From Petrolisthes cinctipes (taxonomy: Eukaryota > Arthropoda > Malacostraca > Decapoda > Porcellanidae): 64,000 nucleotides of DNA. The notes under the pieces were generated by a model. It did no database searches. It saw nothing but the letters and a program-made list of their open reading frames with translations, and was not told the origin of the DNA. Each line of letters opens with the position of its first letter. Position 1 is the stretch's first letter. The DNA lies in the NCBI GenBank assembly GCA_033782935.1, contig JAWQEG010003784.1, forward strand, positions 1 through 64,000, given 5' to 3'. Of the stretch, positions 1 to 15,698 are shown one piece after another. Position numbers and translations under genes: made by a program.

Positions 1-589
1 GTTTGTGTGTGTAGATAGAGAATTTTACGGGCTATCTAACCGTTCTTTTATTTTCTTTCCAGTATCCATGAATAAGGAGGCACTGATGTCCAAAACGAAA
101 ATATATTTCCAAAACACTTACCTATCTCACTCACCTCTCTCACTTTTTTTCTCTTTATCTCTAATTCTATCAAACTTTTTTCACTTCTGTTTGTGTGTGT
201 AGATAGAGAATTTTACAGGCTATCTAACCGTTATTTTATTTACATTCCAGTGTCCATGAATAAGAATGAAGTCGTGTCCAAATCCAAAAAACTTTTCCAA
301 AAAATTAGTAAAAAATATTCACCTCTCACTTTATCTCTCTCTAACTCTAACTCCATCAAACCTTTGTCACTTCTATTTGTGTGTGTTGATAGAGAATTTT
401 ACGGGCTATCTAACCATTTTTTTATTTTCTTTCCAGTATCCATGCATAAATAAGGAGTCATTGATGTCCAAAACGAAAATTTTCCTGGATAAAACGGAGA
501 ATAATTTGACGCCATTCGATTTACACACGGGCTCTTTACAAATGTCCAAACACGCGACTCAGAAAAGCAAACACGCCTTTATTAACCAG
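1..589 (+). repeat. Three ~187-bp direct repeats, the third extended into an exon-like segment
   Basis: Copies begin near 2, 190 and 376 with TTTGTGTGTGTAGATAGAG or a close variant. Each contains a pyrimidine tract ending TTTCCAG or TTCCAG followed by a short AAG/ATGTCCAAA-rich stretch. The third copy continues as an open stretch (437-589, 51 codons) bounded by an AG acceptor at 435-436 and CAG|GTGAGT at 587-595, so it resembles an internal phase-0 exon. The first two copies hit a stop at once in the matching frame. No protein family was recognised. It may be a real exon with two decayed upstream copies, or a chance open stretch inside a satellite. Confidence 0.55.
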
Positions 590-593
590 GTGA

Positions 594-668
<75 letters not shown>

Positions 669-809
669 GGGTAGGTGAGAGAGAGAGAGAGGGAGAGAGA
701 GTGGGAGAGAGAGAGACGGAGTGTGTGTGTTTTAAAGAGAGTGTGTGTATGTTTGTGTGTTTTAAAGAGAGTGTGTGTATGTTTGTGTGTTTTAAAGAGA
801 GTGTGTGTA

Positions 810-876
<67 letters not shown>

Positions 877-1033
877 TAGTGTGTGAGAGAGAAGGAGAGG
901 GGTGTGTGTTTGTGTGCGTGTTTTAAAGAGATGAGAGTGTGTGTGTGTGTGTGTTTTAAAGTGAGAGAGAGTGTGTGTATGTGAGAGAGAGAGAGTGGGA
1001 GGTGAGAGAGAGAAAGTGTGTGTGTTTTAAAGT

Positions 1034-1088
<55 letters not shown>

Positions 1089-1123
1089 GTGAGAGAGAAG
1101 GAGAGTGTGTGTGTGTTTTAATG

Positions 1124-1214
<91 letters not shown>

Positions 1215-1321
1215 GGGTGAGAGAGAGAGAGTGTGTGTATGTGTGTGTGTTTTAATGAGAGTGTGTGTGTGTGTTGGTGTGTGTGTTTTAATGAGAGTGT
1301 GTGTGTGTGTGTGTGTTTTAA

Positions 1322-1352
<31 letters not shown>

Positions 1353-1440
1353 ATTAAAGTGAGAGTGAGAGAGAGTGCATTTATTAACCAAGTGAGAGTG
1401 AGTGAGAGGGGGAAGGGAGAGTGTGTGGGTGTGTGTGTGT
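590..1440. repeat. Compound (GT)n/(GA)n microsatellite with TTTTAAAG/TTTTAATG spacers
   Basis: Long GA and GT runs alternate with the spacer TTTTAAAGAGAG or TTTTAATGAGAG, giving a higher-order minisatellite. Near 1377-1395 a short ATTTATTAACCAAGTGAG stretch nearly repeats the exon-like end at 580-595. Open frames here are purely repetitive and are not genes. Confidence 0.9.
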
Positions 1441-1446
1441 GTATTC

Positions 1447-1482
<36 letters not shown>

Positions 1483-1506
1483 AACACACACACACACACA
1501 CACACA

Positions 1507-1565
<59 letters not shown>

Positions 1566-1618
1566 CTCTCATCTCTCTCTCTCTCTCTCTCTCTCTTTTT
1601 CTCTTTCACACACACACA
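1441..1618. repeat. (ATT)n core followed by (AC)n and (CT)n
   Basis: About 11 ATT units are followed by AC and then CT runs. These are the complement of the GT/GA runs to the left, so the whole block is roughly mirror-complementary about the ATT core and could fold back. Confidence 0.85.
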
Positions 1619-3284
1619 GGAAAAATATATACAGAAGAAAAAGAAATTTGTGAAATATTAAATACAAAATTTCAGTCGGTATTCACTAAGGAAAATGTAT
1701 TCACACCAGAAGAAAAATACGAACACAAACACGTATGAACTAAAAGAGTTTGAGGTGAGCAGATTAGAAATAGAGAAAGAGTTAGAAGCTGTGGATAAAA
1801 CTAAAGCAAGTGGACCTGATGAAATTTCATGTTGGGTATTAAAAGAATGTGCTAAAGAACTAAGTAAGCCATTATTTATAATATTTCAAAACTCATTACA
1901 ACAAGGAAAATTACCAGAAAGTTGGAAGCAAGCAAATATAGTCCCATTATTTAAGAAAGGAAATAGACAAGACCCACTTAACTATAGACCAGTATCACTA
2001 ACAAGTGTAGTATGTAAAATTATGGAAAAAATTATAAGAAAAAATTGGGTTGAACACCTGGAGAAAAATGATATGATAACAGAGAGACAATTTGGGTTTA
2101 GGAAGGAAAGATCATGTGTTACAAACCTACTAAGTTACTATACGAGAATATCAGAAAAAATACAAGAAAGAGAAGGATGGGTGGATAGTATTTACCTAGA
2201 CTTTAAAAAAGCCTTTGACAGAGTTCCACACAAAAGACTTATATGGAAATTACAACATAAAGGAGGAGTGAACGGAAAACTACTAAAATGGATGGAAGAT
2301 TTCCTTGAAGGAAGAAAAATGAGAACAGTACTAAGAGGGAACTATTCTCCATGGCTGAAGGTGATAAGTGGAGTTCCTCAAGGCTCAGTATTGGCACCAA
2401 TAATGTTCTTAATATATATAAATGATATAGAAGTAAATAGTACAGATGGCACTTACATGAATATGTTTGCTGATGATGCAAAGGTACAAAGAACAATTAA
2501 TAATGAAGACTGCTGTAAAAAGTTACAAGATGACTTGGACAAAATGGTAGAGTGGAGTAATAAATGGCAGATGGAGTTTAATGCAGATAAATGTCATGTT
2601 ATAAAGTTTGGAAAAAGTGAGAAAAGACCAAATTGGCAATACAAACTTGGAAACAAAATATTAAATGAAGCAGAGAAAGAAAGAGACTTAGGGGTAATGA
2701 TAAATAAGAAATTAACACCAGATGATCATATAAATGAAAAAGTGAGAAGCATGTATGCATTGTTAGCAAATATGAGAGTGGCCTTCACTTATATAGATGA
2801 AGAAATGGTCAAGAAAATAATAACATCCTTTATAAGGCCTACCTTAGAATATGCTGCAGTAGTATGGAACCCACATTTAAAGAAACATATCACTAAATTA
2901 GAAAAAGTACAAAGAGCAGCAACAAGATGGCTACCAAGTCTAAGAGAACTAAGCTATGAAGAAAGACTAAAGAAACTAAAATTACCCAAACTAGAAGAAA
3001 GACGAAAGAGAGGAGATATGATTATGGTTTACAAATGTGTCACAGAAAAAGAAAAGATAGATATAGATAACTTATGTCAACAAGGAATACCTACAATGAG
3101 AGGACACAGTAAGAAATTAATTAAAAGAAGAGGAGATAAAGATGTACAGAAATATAGCTTTCCAAATAGAGTAATAGACGAATGGAACAAATTACCAGAA
3201 GAAGTGGTGTGTGTCAAAAACATACATAACTTTAAAGAAAAATATGATAATTGTGATTTAAAATACGGGACATTACGAGCTTGA
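1619..3284 (+). pseudogene. Non-LTR retrotransposon reverse transcriptase, 5'-truncated
   Basis: A reverse transcriptase domain of a LINE, the enzyme for target-primed reverse transcription. The main frame (1695-3284) shows, in order, the GPDE finger region, a NYRPVSLTS motif, DFKKAFDRVPH, GVPQGSVLAP, the catalytic FADD (2465-2476) and the C-terminal thumb with a YEERLKKLKLPKLEERR helix. Residues just upstream (KEICEILNTKFQSVFTKE) lie in another frame, so one frameshift falls at about 1700-1736. The endonuclease and any ORF1 are absent; the 5' end abuts a CT/AC microsatellite. The short 3' tail ending near 3330 recurs in reverse at 11944-12000. The clade is probably CR1/Jockey-like but was not resolved by eye. 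Confidence 0.9.
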
Positions 3285-7580
<4,296 letters not shown>

Positions 7581-7772
7581 ATCGCACTAACGTTGACTCC
7601 ATATTATCCATCTCAAGGAACCTGTGTGTAAAATTGGTCATGTGTGGAGGCATTAAAAAAAAAAAAAAAAAAAATATTATTGTTATTATTAATATGTATC
7701 TATCAATTATTATATCTTCTAATATATTTGTTAATTATTATTATTATTATTATTATTCATTTTATATTTATT

Positions 7773-7804
<32 letters not shown>

Positions 7805-7805
7805 A

Positions 7806-7847
<42 letters not shown>

Positions 7848-7974
7848 GTATCCATCAATTTTATATCTTAATATATTTATTTATATATTATTATATATTC
7901 ATTAATTATGATCAGTTAACTCTTTATATCACGACGATTTTACTATGCATATAAAACATATAAAATATATAAGG
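7581..7974. repeat. Poly(A) run and imperfect (ATT)n arrays
   Basis: About 20 A residues near 7652-7672 are followed by ATT arrays interrupted by a duplicated ATCAATTATATCTTA-like segment. Nothing coding. Confidence 0.8.
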
Positions 7975-10218
7975 TTATGTTAGGTTGGGTTGGGTTGGGT
8001 TGGGTCGGGTTGGGTCGGGTCGGGTTAGGTAAGGTCTTCTTCTTCTTGTGCCCTTCTTGTGCCTACGAGATGAGTTGTGGACCAAATCCCTCCACCTGTC
8101 GCGGTCGTGCGCCAAGGCCTGGGTCACCACGAATGTTTTCTTTGTCCACTCCTTGATGTTGTCACTCCACTTCTTCCTCTGTCCTTCCCTTCTCCTTCTT
8201 CCCTCCACGGTCCCCTGGAGAACTGTTTTTGCAAGACCATCCGAACCTGTCACGTGTCCATACCATCTCAGCTTCCTTTCCTTCACTATTGTCAAAAGGT
8301 CGTCATAAAGTCCAATGTGTTGGTGAATGGTGGTGCGTACTTGGTCATTGGAGGTATGGCTCAGGTATGAGATGCCAAGGATGGTATGATAGTACCTCAT
8401 TTCCAGTGTCTGTATCCTTCGTTGAAGCTCCGCAGTGCACCGCGTCCAAGTCTCGCATGCGTAGAGGAATATAGAAAGTACTAGTGCACGCAGGAGTCTG
8501 ACCTTGCACTTCACAGAGATGTTTTTGTCCTTCCATATGGGCTTCAATTTTGAGAGTGCGGTCAAGGTCTGAGCTGCTCTTGCCAATACTTCTGGTTTTG
8601 ATCCTTGGTCACTGATGATCGCCACTAGATATTTAAATTGTTGTACCATCTGGAGATTTTGACCATGGACTGATATATTTGTTGTTATAGAGCCATGTTC
8701 ATTTGTCATAAGCTTTGTCTTTTCTTCACTAATTTCCATTCCAAACTTGGTGGAGGCTCTGTCCAGTTGATTAACCAATCTTGACAGTTCATTTTCTTCT
8801 CCGGCTATTCCATCAATGTCATCAGCAAATCTGAGATTTGTGATGGTTCTCCCTCCAATGTTGACTGTGCCCACATGGTCTTCTAGGGCGTTGCTCATGA
8901 TTCTCTCCAGGAAGATGTTAAAGAGAGTTGGGGAAAGGAGGCACCCCTGTCAGACACCTACAGAAGTGTGAAACCACTCCCCGATAGAACCCTGGGCAAA
9001 CACTGCACTGGACGCGTTTGCATACAGTTGTTGAATGGTGCGAGTTAGTTTCTTTCCCATGTTAAATTTTTTCATGGTGGCCCACAATGCGTCATGCCAG
9101 ACTCTATCAAACGCCTTTTTGAAATCTATGAAGACGTGGTAGAGCTCTCTCTGGTGTTGGAGGTGTTTTTCACAGAGTAAACGGAGGTTAAAGATTTGTT
9201 CAATAGTACTTCTGCCTTTTCGGAAGCCGGCCTGTTCTTCAGCTATGATGTTCTCGGCTTGAGGTTTCAATCTGTCTAGGATGATCCTGAGCATTACTTT
9301 GCTGGCATGGCTGATCAAGCTGATGGTGCGATAATTCTGGCAAAGTTGGAGATTGCCTTTCTTGGGAATTACAATGATCAGCGATTGCGTCCATGGATTT
9401 GGCCACTCTCCTGTCTGCCAGATCTTGTTGCAGATGATGGTAAGCATGTTTATCGTGGATTCTCCTCCATGTTTCAGTAGTTCTGACGGGATGTTGTCAA
9501 CTCCTGCTGACTTACCGCTCCTCAGTGAGTCTACTGCGGCTACTACTTCGTCTCTTAGTATTGGGTAGGCGTCCTCATTGGTCGGTTCTTCGACGTTTAG
9601 TAGGCTTGGATCTCCTCTGCTCTGATGGGTATACAGTTCTGAGCAGTATTCCGTCCATCTGCTCTGATGGGTATACAGTTCTGAGCAGTATTCCGTCCAT
9701 CTTTCTAAGATTTCCTTTTCTTCTGTTAAGCTGTTTCCACGTTTATCCTTGATACTGTTCACTTTTGCTTGTTTTTCTTTAGTTAAATCTTTCACTAGCT
9801 GAAATGCCTTCTTTGTGTTGTTAAATGCAAGGTTCTCTTCAATATCTGTACATTGTTTCGTTATCCACCTCTGTTTTGCATATTTCATTTCTCTTCTAAT
9901 ATCCTTGTTGGTCTTCCTATACTCTGCCCTTCCGTCAGGGGTGTTCTTCTTTTTCTTCTGATTCCGTCTTTTGTCACATAGTTCCAGTATAAAATCTGTG
10001 ACCCATGGTTTTGATTTACGTTGGCTTTTTCCCAAGACCTCATCAGCTGTTTCTGTCATCACTGAATTAAAGTTGTTTGTGATGGCCTCAAGGTCTTCAT
10101 CAAGTTGGAGTAGCGGTGCAAACTTACCGCCAACTGTCGCCTGGAATACTTCAGAGATTCTAGGATCTTTCAGTTTCTCCAGGTTGAATCTCAGCCGAGT
10201 GTTTTTGGGCTTGTTGAC
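7975..10218 (-). pseudogene. RTE-like LINE reverse transcriptase, 5'-truncated, one nonsense codon
   Basis: The minus strand encodes the end of the linker after an endonuclease, then a reverse transcriptase: SGKSAGVDNIPSELLKHGG, VIPKKGNLQLCQNYRTISL, AGFRKGRSTIEQI, FIDFKKAFDRVWH, the catalytic FADD (8819-8830) and the C-terminal RKLRWYGHVT and TVEGRRRREGQRKKW motifs typical of RTE-related elements. An in-frame TGA at 8947-8949 breaks the QGCLLSPTLFN box, again at a likely CGA. A 42-bp in-frame tandem duplication lies at 9619-9702. The frame stays open upstream of 10062 to about 10218, where homology stops at CCTAACCTAACC. The 3' end runs into degenerate (GGTTG/GGTTA)n at 7975-8035. Confidence 0.9.
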
Positions 10219-10330
10219 TAACCTAACCTAACCACATCAGACTACTGGGACCTAACCTGGGCAAACTACCGGGACCTAACCGTGGTAAAGTACAGGAAAT
10301 GACCGGGGAAAAAAGTCTGAGAAAGTCTAC
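10205..10330. repeat. Fragment of the CCTAACC...GGGCAAACTACCGGG dispersed TIR family
   Basis: CCTAACCTAACC is followed by GGGCAAACTACCGGGACC and GTAAAGTACAGGAAATGACC. The same block recurs in reverse within 45603-45882 and 46343-46705, and again around the Harbinger element near 40190 and 45302. It borders the truncated 5' end of the RTE-like LINE. Confidence 0.75.
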
Positions 10331-10384
10331 TTACGTTACAACACATTTTCTGTGTTTACTACTGTCACCTGAAAAACTATGATT

Positions 10385-11235
10385 CTGTTTATTATTTTTT
10401 TGGTGATAAACTATGATTTATTTTTTATTTTTTTTTATGATAAACTGTATCGTTTTATATATATATATTTTTTGTGAAAAACTATTTCTTTCTTTCTTTC
10501 TTTTTGTGATAAACTGTTTTTTTTTTTTTTTTGTGATACTGTTTATTATTTCTTATGGTAATAAACTATACTTCTTTTTTCTTTTGGTGATAAACTATGC
10601 TTTTTTATTTCTTTTTTGTGATAAGCTATACTTTTTTTTTTTTTTTTTTGTGATAAACTCTGCTTGTGTGTTTTTTTTTTTTTTTTTTTTTTTTTGTTGG
10701 TGATAAACTATGCTTCTTTTTTTGTGATAAACGATGCCTATTATTATTTTTTTTTTTTGTGATAAACTATGCTTCTTCTTTTTCCTTTTGGTGATAAATT
10801 ATGTTTCTTTCTTTTTTTATATAAACTATGCTTCTTTTTTCTTTTTTTTTGGTGATAAACTGTTTCTTTTTTTGTGTGCGATAAACTATGCTTCTTCTTT
10901 TTTGGTGATAAACTATGCTTTTTTTGTGTGTTTGATAAACTATACTTTTTTTGTGTGTGTGTGATAAACTAGGCTTATAATTATTATTATTATTATTATT
11001 AATTTTTTTTAACTATGCTTTTTTTTGTGTGTGATAAACTAGGCTTATTTTTTTTTTTTTTTTTTGTGATAAACTATCCTTTTCATTTGTGTGTGTGATA
11101 AACTATGCTTATTAATATTATCATTATTATTATTATTATTATTTTTTTTTTTTGTGATTAACTTTTTTGTGTGTGATAAACTATGCTTCTTTTTTATATT
11201 TATTTTTTTTTTTTTATTATTTTTTTTTTTTGGGG
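10385..11235. repeat. T-rich minisatellite of GTGATAAACTATGCTTC units
   Basis: The motif GTGATAAACTATGCTT, with variants, recurs more than 20 times, separated by T runs of variable length and occasional GTGTGT or ATT tracts. The period is about 25-50 bases. Open frames through it are low-complexity and not genes. Confidence 0.88.
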
Positions 11236-11943
11236 GGGGGTTAGTCACTTAAAAGCCGGCACCTGATTGGTTGAACAACACAGGGCGCCCTAACTACATT
11301 TTTTCTAATGATTTCATACATTATTTTTTTAAATGCATAAACATACATACATATGATAATTGAGGGTAATAGATATTTTATTTAATAGTATTTTCTTAAC
11401 ATATTTATTTTCTGTTTATTTATCAGTATTTTCTTAACATATTTCTTTTCTGTGTATTTAATATTACTTTTTATATATATTTCTTTTCTGTTTATATAAT
11501 AATACTTTCTTAACATATTTATTTTCTGTTTATATAATAATGCTTTCTTAATATATATATTTTTTGTTTATATAATAATTTTTTAACATAATTTTTTCTG
11601 TTTATATAATAGTACTTTCATAACATGTTTATATAATAATATTTTCATAACATATTTCTTTTTTGTTTATTTGATAGTACCCCCAACATTTTTTTTTCAG
11701 ATTCTGTAAAAATGTAGGGCGATTATCCTATAGTTGGCAACACTGATATTCTGCCGCGAGGTTGAAATGTCCAAAATGTAGGGCGATTCTCCTGTAGTTG
11801 GCAACACTGTGGTATCCAGCCCTAGATCAGTGTTGCCAGTGTCCAATGTTGCCAGCTGAGAGGGATTGCCACCTGACCATCTAGGTGAGTGACTGTGTTT
11901 GGGTTTAATTGTGTGTGTGTGTGTATGTGTACAGTACATAATA
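11236..11943. other. Non-coding, AT-rich, with two small tandem repeats
   Basis: At 11370-11690 a TTTTCTGTTTATATAATA/CTTAACATATTT unit repeats about six times at roughly 45-60 bases. At 11712-11810 the segment AATGTAGGGCGATT...GTTGGCAACACTG occurs twice. Several AGTGTTGCCA-type motifs follow. No gene is seen. Confidence 0.7.
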
Positions 11944-12310
11944 TGTTCTTACCTATTTGTATCTTTACAGGATTGAGTCAAGCTCGTAATGTCCCGTATT
12001 TTAAATCATAATTATCATATTTTTCTTTAAAGTTATGTATGTTTTTGACACACACCACTTCTTCTGGTAATTTGTTCCATTCGTCTATTACTCTATTTGG
12101 AAAGCTATATTTCTGTGCAGCTTAATCTCCTCTTCTTTTAATTAATTTCTTACTATGCCCTCTCATTGTAGGTATTCCTTGTTGACATAAGTTATATATA
12201 TCTATCTTTTCTTTTTCTGTGACACATTTGTAAACCATAATCATATCACCTCTCTTTCATCTTTCTTCTAGTTTAGGTAATTTTAGTTTCGCTAGTCTTT
12301 CTTCATAGTG
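11944..12310 (-). pseudogene. 3' end of the same LINE family as 1619-3284
   Basis: Read on the minus strand, this matches the C-terminal thumb (YEERLAKLKLPKLEER, then NRVIDEWNKLPEEVV) and the 3' untranslated end of the plus-strand LINE, including ACAAATAGGTAAGAAC. It ends in a GT/CA-rich TGTACTGTACACA repeat. It is 5'-truncated and damaged. Confidence 0.8.
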
Positions 12311-12856
12311 TGTGTGTACAGTACATAATATTATGTGTGTGTGTGTGTGTGTGTACAGTACATAATATTGTGTGTGTGTGTGTGTGTGTGTGTACAGTAC
12401 ATAATATGTGTGTGTGTGTACAGTACATAATATTGTGTGTGTGTGTGTGTGTGTACAGTACATAATATTGCGTGTGTGTACAGTACATAATATGTGTGTG
12501 TGTGTGTGTGTATGTTTTTGACACACACCACTTCTGGTAATTTATTCCATTCATCTATTACTCTATTTGGAAAGCTATATTTCTGTACATATTTGTGTGT
12601 GTGTGTGTGTGTGTGTGTTTTTGACACACACCACTTCTTCTGGTAATTTATTCAATTCGTCTTTTACTCTATTTGGAAAGCTATATTTCTGTACATATTT
12701 GTGTGTGTGTGTGTGTGTGTGTGTGTAAGTTTTTGACACACACCACTTCTTCTGGTAATTTATTCAATTCGTCTATTACTCTATTTGGAAATCTATATAT
12801 CTGTACATCTTTATCTCCTCTTCTTTTAATTAATTTCTTACTGTGTCCTCTCATTG
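12311..12856 (-). repeat. GT arrays with TACAGTACATAATA spacers and three tandem LINE snippets
   Basis: From 12311 to 12510 the unit GTACAGTACATAATAT plus a GT run repeats about six times. Then three copies (about 12513-12597, 12622-12703, 12729-12856) of one LINE C-terminal snippet, coding VVCVKN and NRVIDEWNKLPE on the minus strand, are separated by GT runs. The last copy continues into RGHSKKLIKRRGDKD and is cut by the Copia LTR at 12857. Confidence 0.8.
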
Positions 12857-13102
12857 TGTTGAGCTGGTAGATACATATGGCAGGATAAAGCAGAGGCACA
12901 GGAGCAAGGAAATTAACTTTATAATTCTGGAGGCAACACACATGGAACGTAGCAGCCAGTGTCAACCACCACCTCTCTCACTCACACATCTCCAAAACAT
13001 AAACAAATGACATTTCGTGAAGCGCGGAGCATAACATCTCACACAAATTTAACATAGTTAACATGTATAATATGTTTGGTATTCAATTTTCTTGACTTTT
13101 CA

Positions 13103-13137
<35 letters not shown>

Positions 13138-13180
13138 CATCTATCTCTCTATATAACATCTCACACAAATTGAACATATT
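12857..13180 (-). repeat. 3' LTR of the Copia element, with a local duplication
   Basis: The core (12857-13063) matches the right LTR. Beyond it an (ATT)n tract is followed at 13151-13177 by a second copy of the CATCTCACACAAATTGAACA end, so this LTR gained about 115 bases. TCCCTCTCTTCTA at 13188-13200 is a polypurine tract on the element's strand, which puts the LTR's inner edge near 13180. Confidence 0.75.
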
Positions 13181-13354
13181 TAAAATATTCCCTCTCTTCT
13201 AAATAAAATGGAATTATATTCAAACTAATGATAACTGTCCATGCAGCTCAAATAGATGACAACAGTATAAAAATAAAAAAACTTATAGGCAAATAGAACA
13301 TAAAAAATTATTGTTCTTTTTACGAAATTAATATACTTCAGTTAATTTGTTAGC

Positions 13355-14176
13355 TTACAATCCCAAACATCCATTTTCAAAAACACAAGCTATCTTCAAA
13401 GAATTCACTCCTTTCTTTGTTAACACATCAGCCAATTGTGCCTTTGACTCTAACCAAAACACTTTCAACTCTCCACTCTGAACCATTTCTTTGAGAATAG
13501 TTATGTCAATTCTTAATCTCTTCTCTGAAACATTTTTCACAGAGTACACATTATCATAAAGTGAATGGTTATCTACATAAAGTTCTACAGGCAACCTTCT
13601 TTCATTATCATACAATATCTGAGACAACATATTTCCAAGATACTAGGCCATAATATCTACTGCCTCAGTAGCTGCTAGAGTTTCAGCTGCAAGGGTGCTC
13701 TTCACAACTCTTCTCATCCTCTTTGCTTCCCAATACAAAGGACAACTATTTCCATTTTCTCCTACAAGGAAAATCACAAAGCCCCCAGCACTACTAGATC
13801 CATCTGGGAGACCAGCATTAGAAGCATCACTGTACACAACTAACTTACAACTAGAGGTATCACCAACTTCTGGAAAGTACATTGAATTTTCAAAAGTACA
13901 GGCTTTTCTTAGACATTTATTTGCCTCGATCAAATCTCCTACTTTAGGATGATTTACTTTGCAGCTAAGTTCTAACACATCATATGACAGATCAGGCCTT
14001 GAATTGGTACATAACCACCCTAGTTGGCCCACCAAACTCCTGAAACTCTCCTTTTCTTCTTCATTACATTCCAACCTCTTATTTAGTCCTCTCACAGCAC
14101 TTACATTTACAGCTTCCAAAAGTTTACAGTACTCATTCTGATGAATTTTGACACCCTGATCATTCATTCTGTACAA
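13355..14176 (-). pseudogene. Copia RNase H region
   Basis: The minus-strand frame shows the Copia reverse transcriptase-RNase H connection (FRSLVGQLGWLCTNSRPDLS), RNase H residues VVYSDASNAG, an LYWEAKRMRRVVKSTLAAE segment and, after an in-frame TAG at 13643-13645, LYVDNHSLYDNV and the LADVLTK tail. These are the ordered motifs of Ty1/copia RNase H, which degrades RNA in RNA-DNA hybrids. Function is lost through the stop. Confidence 0.88.
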
Positions 14177-15668
14177 TACTTAGTCCAATATATTTGAAAA
14201 TGTCTTATTTTGTTCCTTAACCTGAAACTGACTTCTTATTTTGGCAATGACAACATTTTCCAATCTCTTTGTTCCTCCCCACAAGAAGTGATCTACATGC
14301 ATCCAAAACATATCACACAACTCTCGCTGCAGGGTCAGTTTTTACCTGAGTACATCCCATCTTCAACATGAAGGTTTTCACTGTGAGATACCACCTCCTA
14401 GCTGCATCATTGACGCCACATACACATTTTTGTAATTTCCACAGAACAGTACTATCACCACCTGCCTCAGTAGGAGGAATAAGATACACATCACACTCAA
14501 ACCGTTCACTCTGTAGGAATGCAGCCTTAATGTCAATTGAGTTCACTCCCCACTTTTTAGAAGACAGTATTGCAACAAAAGACCTCAACATTTCTTTACT
14601 AACAGTGGGAAAATCTGACTGAACTTCTTCTTTTTCCTCAAAACCTCTAGCAACCAACCTTGCTTTAATTTTCTTTTTTCCATCCTTATTTTCTTTTTCA
14701 GTTACTACCCATCGAACTGAGAGTTCATTTTGACCCATGTTTGTAACTTCCTCATACACACCAAAATTCTTCCAACTTCTCATTTCTTCTTGTTTTTCCT
14801 TGTCAAGTTCTTGATTCTCCATGTTTTCACAAGCCATTACTATTTCACTGGGTTCCTGTACTCCATTCTCTTCTAATATAGGTATCCACTTTTCTACATC
14901 TCTGTTCCAGTCAAGGGCTGATAAGCTTCCATCCTCATATTTAACGTTCCTCCAATTACTGTATTTTCCTATTGATTTTCCAGCACGACTATGCATAGTT
15001 ACTGTCTGCCACTCATCTGACTCTTTTGAAAGGAACTTTACTTTCTGTCCAATCTTTGGGATACTTTTGACTCTCACACTATCTTCATGTGTATCCTCAA
15101 CTATACTGTGATATTCTTCTTCTTCTTTGTCATAACTTTCTACAGGATTTTCAACTGGATTTATAACTGCTTCAATCTCTTTCTTCTCAGTTTTAACTTC
15201 TTTTGTTTGATGTCTGAGTGTGTCAAGTAGTGAGTTTCTCCCATCTTTGGTGTCTGTGTCAAAACTGTATGGTATTTCCTGAACATGGTTTTCATGGACT
15301 CTTACAGTATTTGAACCATACTTCAGAATCATTGTTTTACCATCTTGACCAATGATTACAGCTGGTCCTTTCCACTCCTTTTGATCTTCTCTCTTGAAAT
15401 AAACTTGATCTCCATTTTCAAGTGGCTTCTTAGTGGTTCTAACTTTATGTCTTAGTGCACGTCAAATTTTCTCAGAGGCTTCAGCAGCAATAAAAGCCTT
15501 CCTTGATGAGTGGCTAGCATTGAGATGTTTGGCAACAATCTCACTGGACATTGTACCTTCTAGAGCGGGAAGTTCATCATTCAGGGTACATGGCAGGTTA
15601 GGATTCCTTCCATATACAAGTTGATACTGGCTGAAACCCTCCCACCATCTGAACACAGTTCTTTGCAT
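14177..15668 (-). pseudogene. Copia integrase C-terminus and reverse transcriptase
   Basis: The minus strand encodes the integrase end (YQLVYGRNPNLP), a variable linker, then reverse transcriptase: SVRWVVTEKENKDGK, KARLVARGFEE, NSIDIKAAFLQ and the LWKLQKCVCGVNDAARRW box. An in-frame TGA lies at 15462-15464 and a frameshift near 14315. The box that should hold two adjacent catalytic aspartates reads MHVDHFLWGG near 14290, so the second one is histidine. The polymerase would be inactive even without the frame damage. Confidence 0.88.
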
Positions 15669-15698
15669 TAACTGCCCAAGCTAAGGCCACTCTTAACC

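Noticed and set aside
590..1619. A large intron joining the exon-like end at 589 to the LINE frame at 1620 (GTGAGT ... CACACAG)
   Set aside because: The donor leaves phase 0 and the following LINE frame would need phase 1. The apparent ends are also what GT and CA microsatellites produce by chance.
1118..1661. His/Thr/Leu/Ser-rich frames
   Set aside because: Pure microsatellite translation.
7975..8035. Telomeric array
   Set aside because: Only about 60 degenerate bases at the tail of a LINE; not a run of exact TTAGG.
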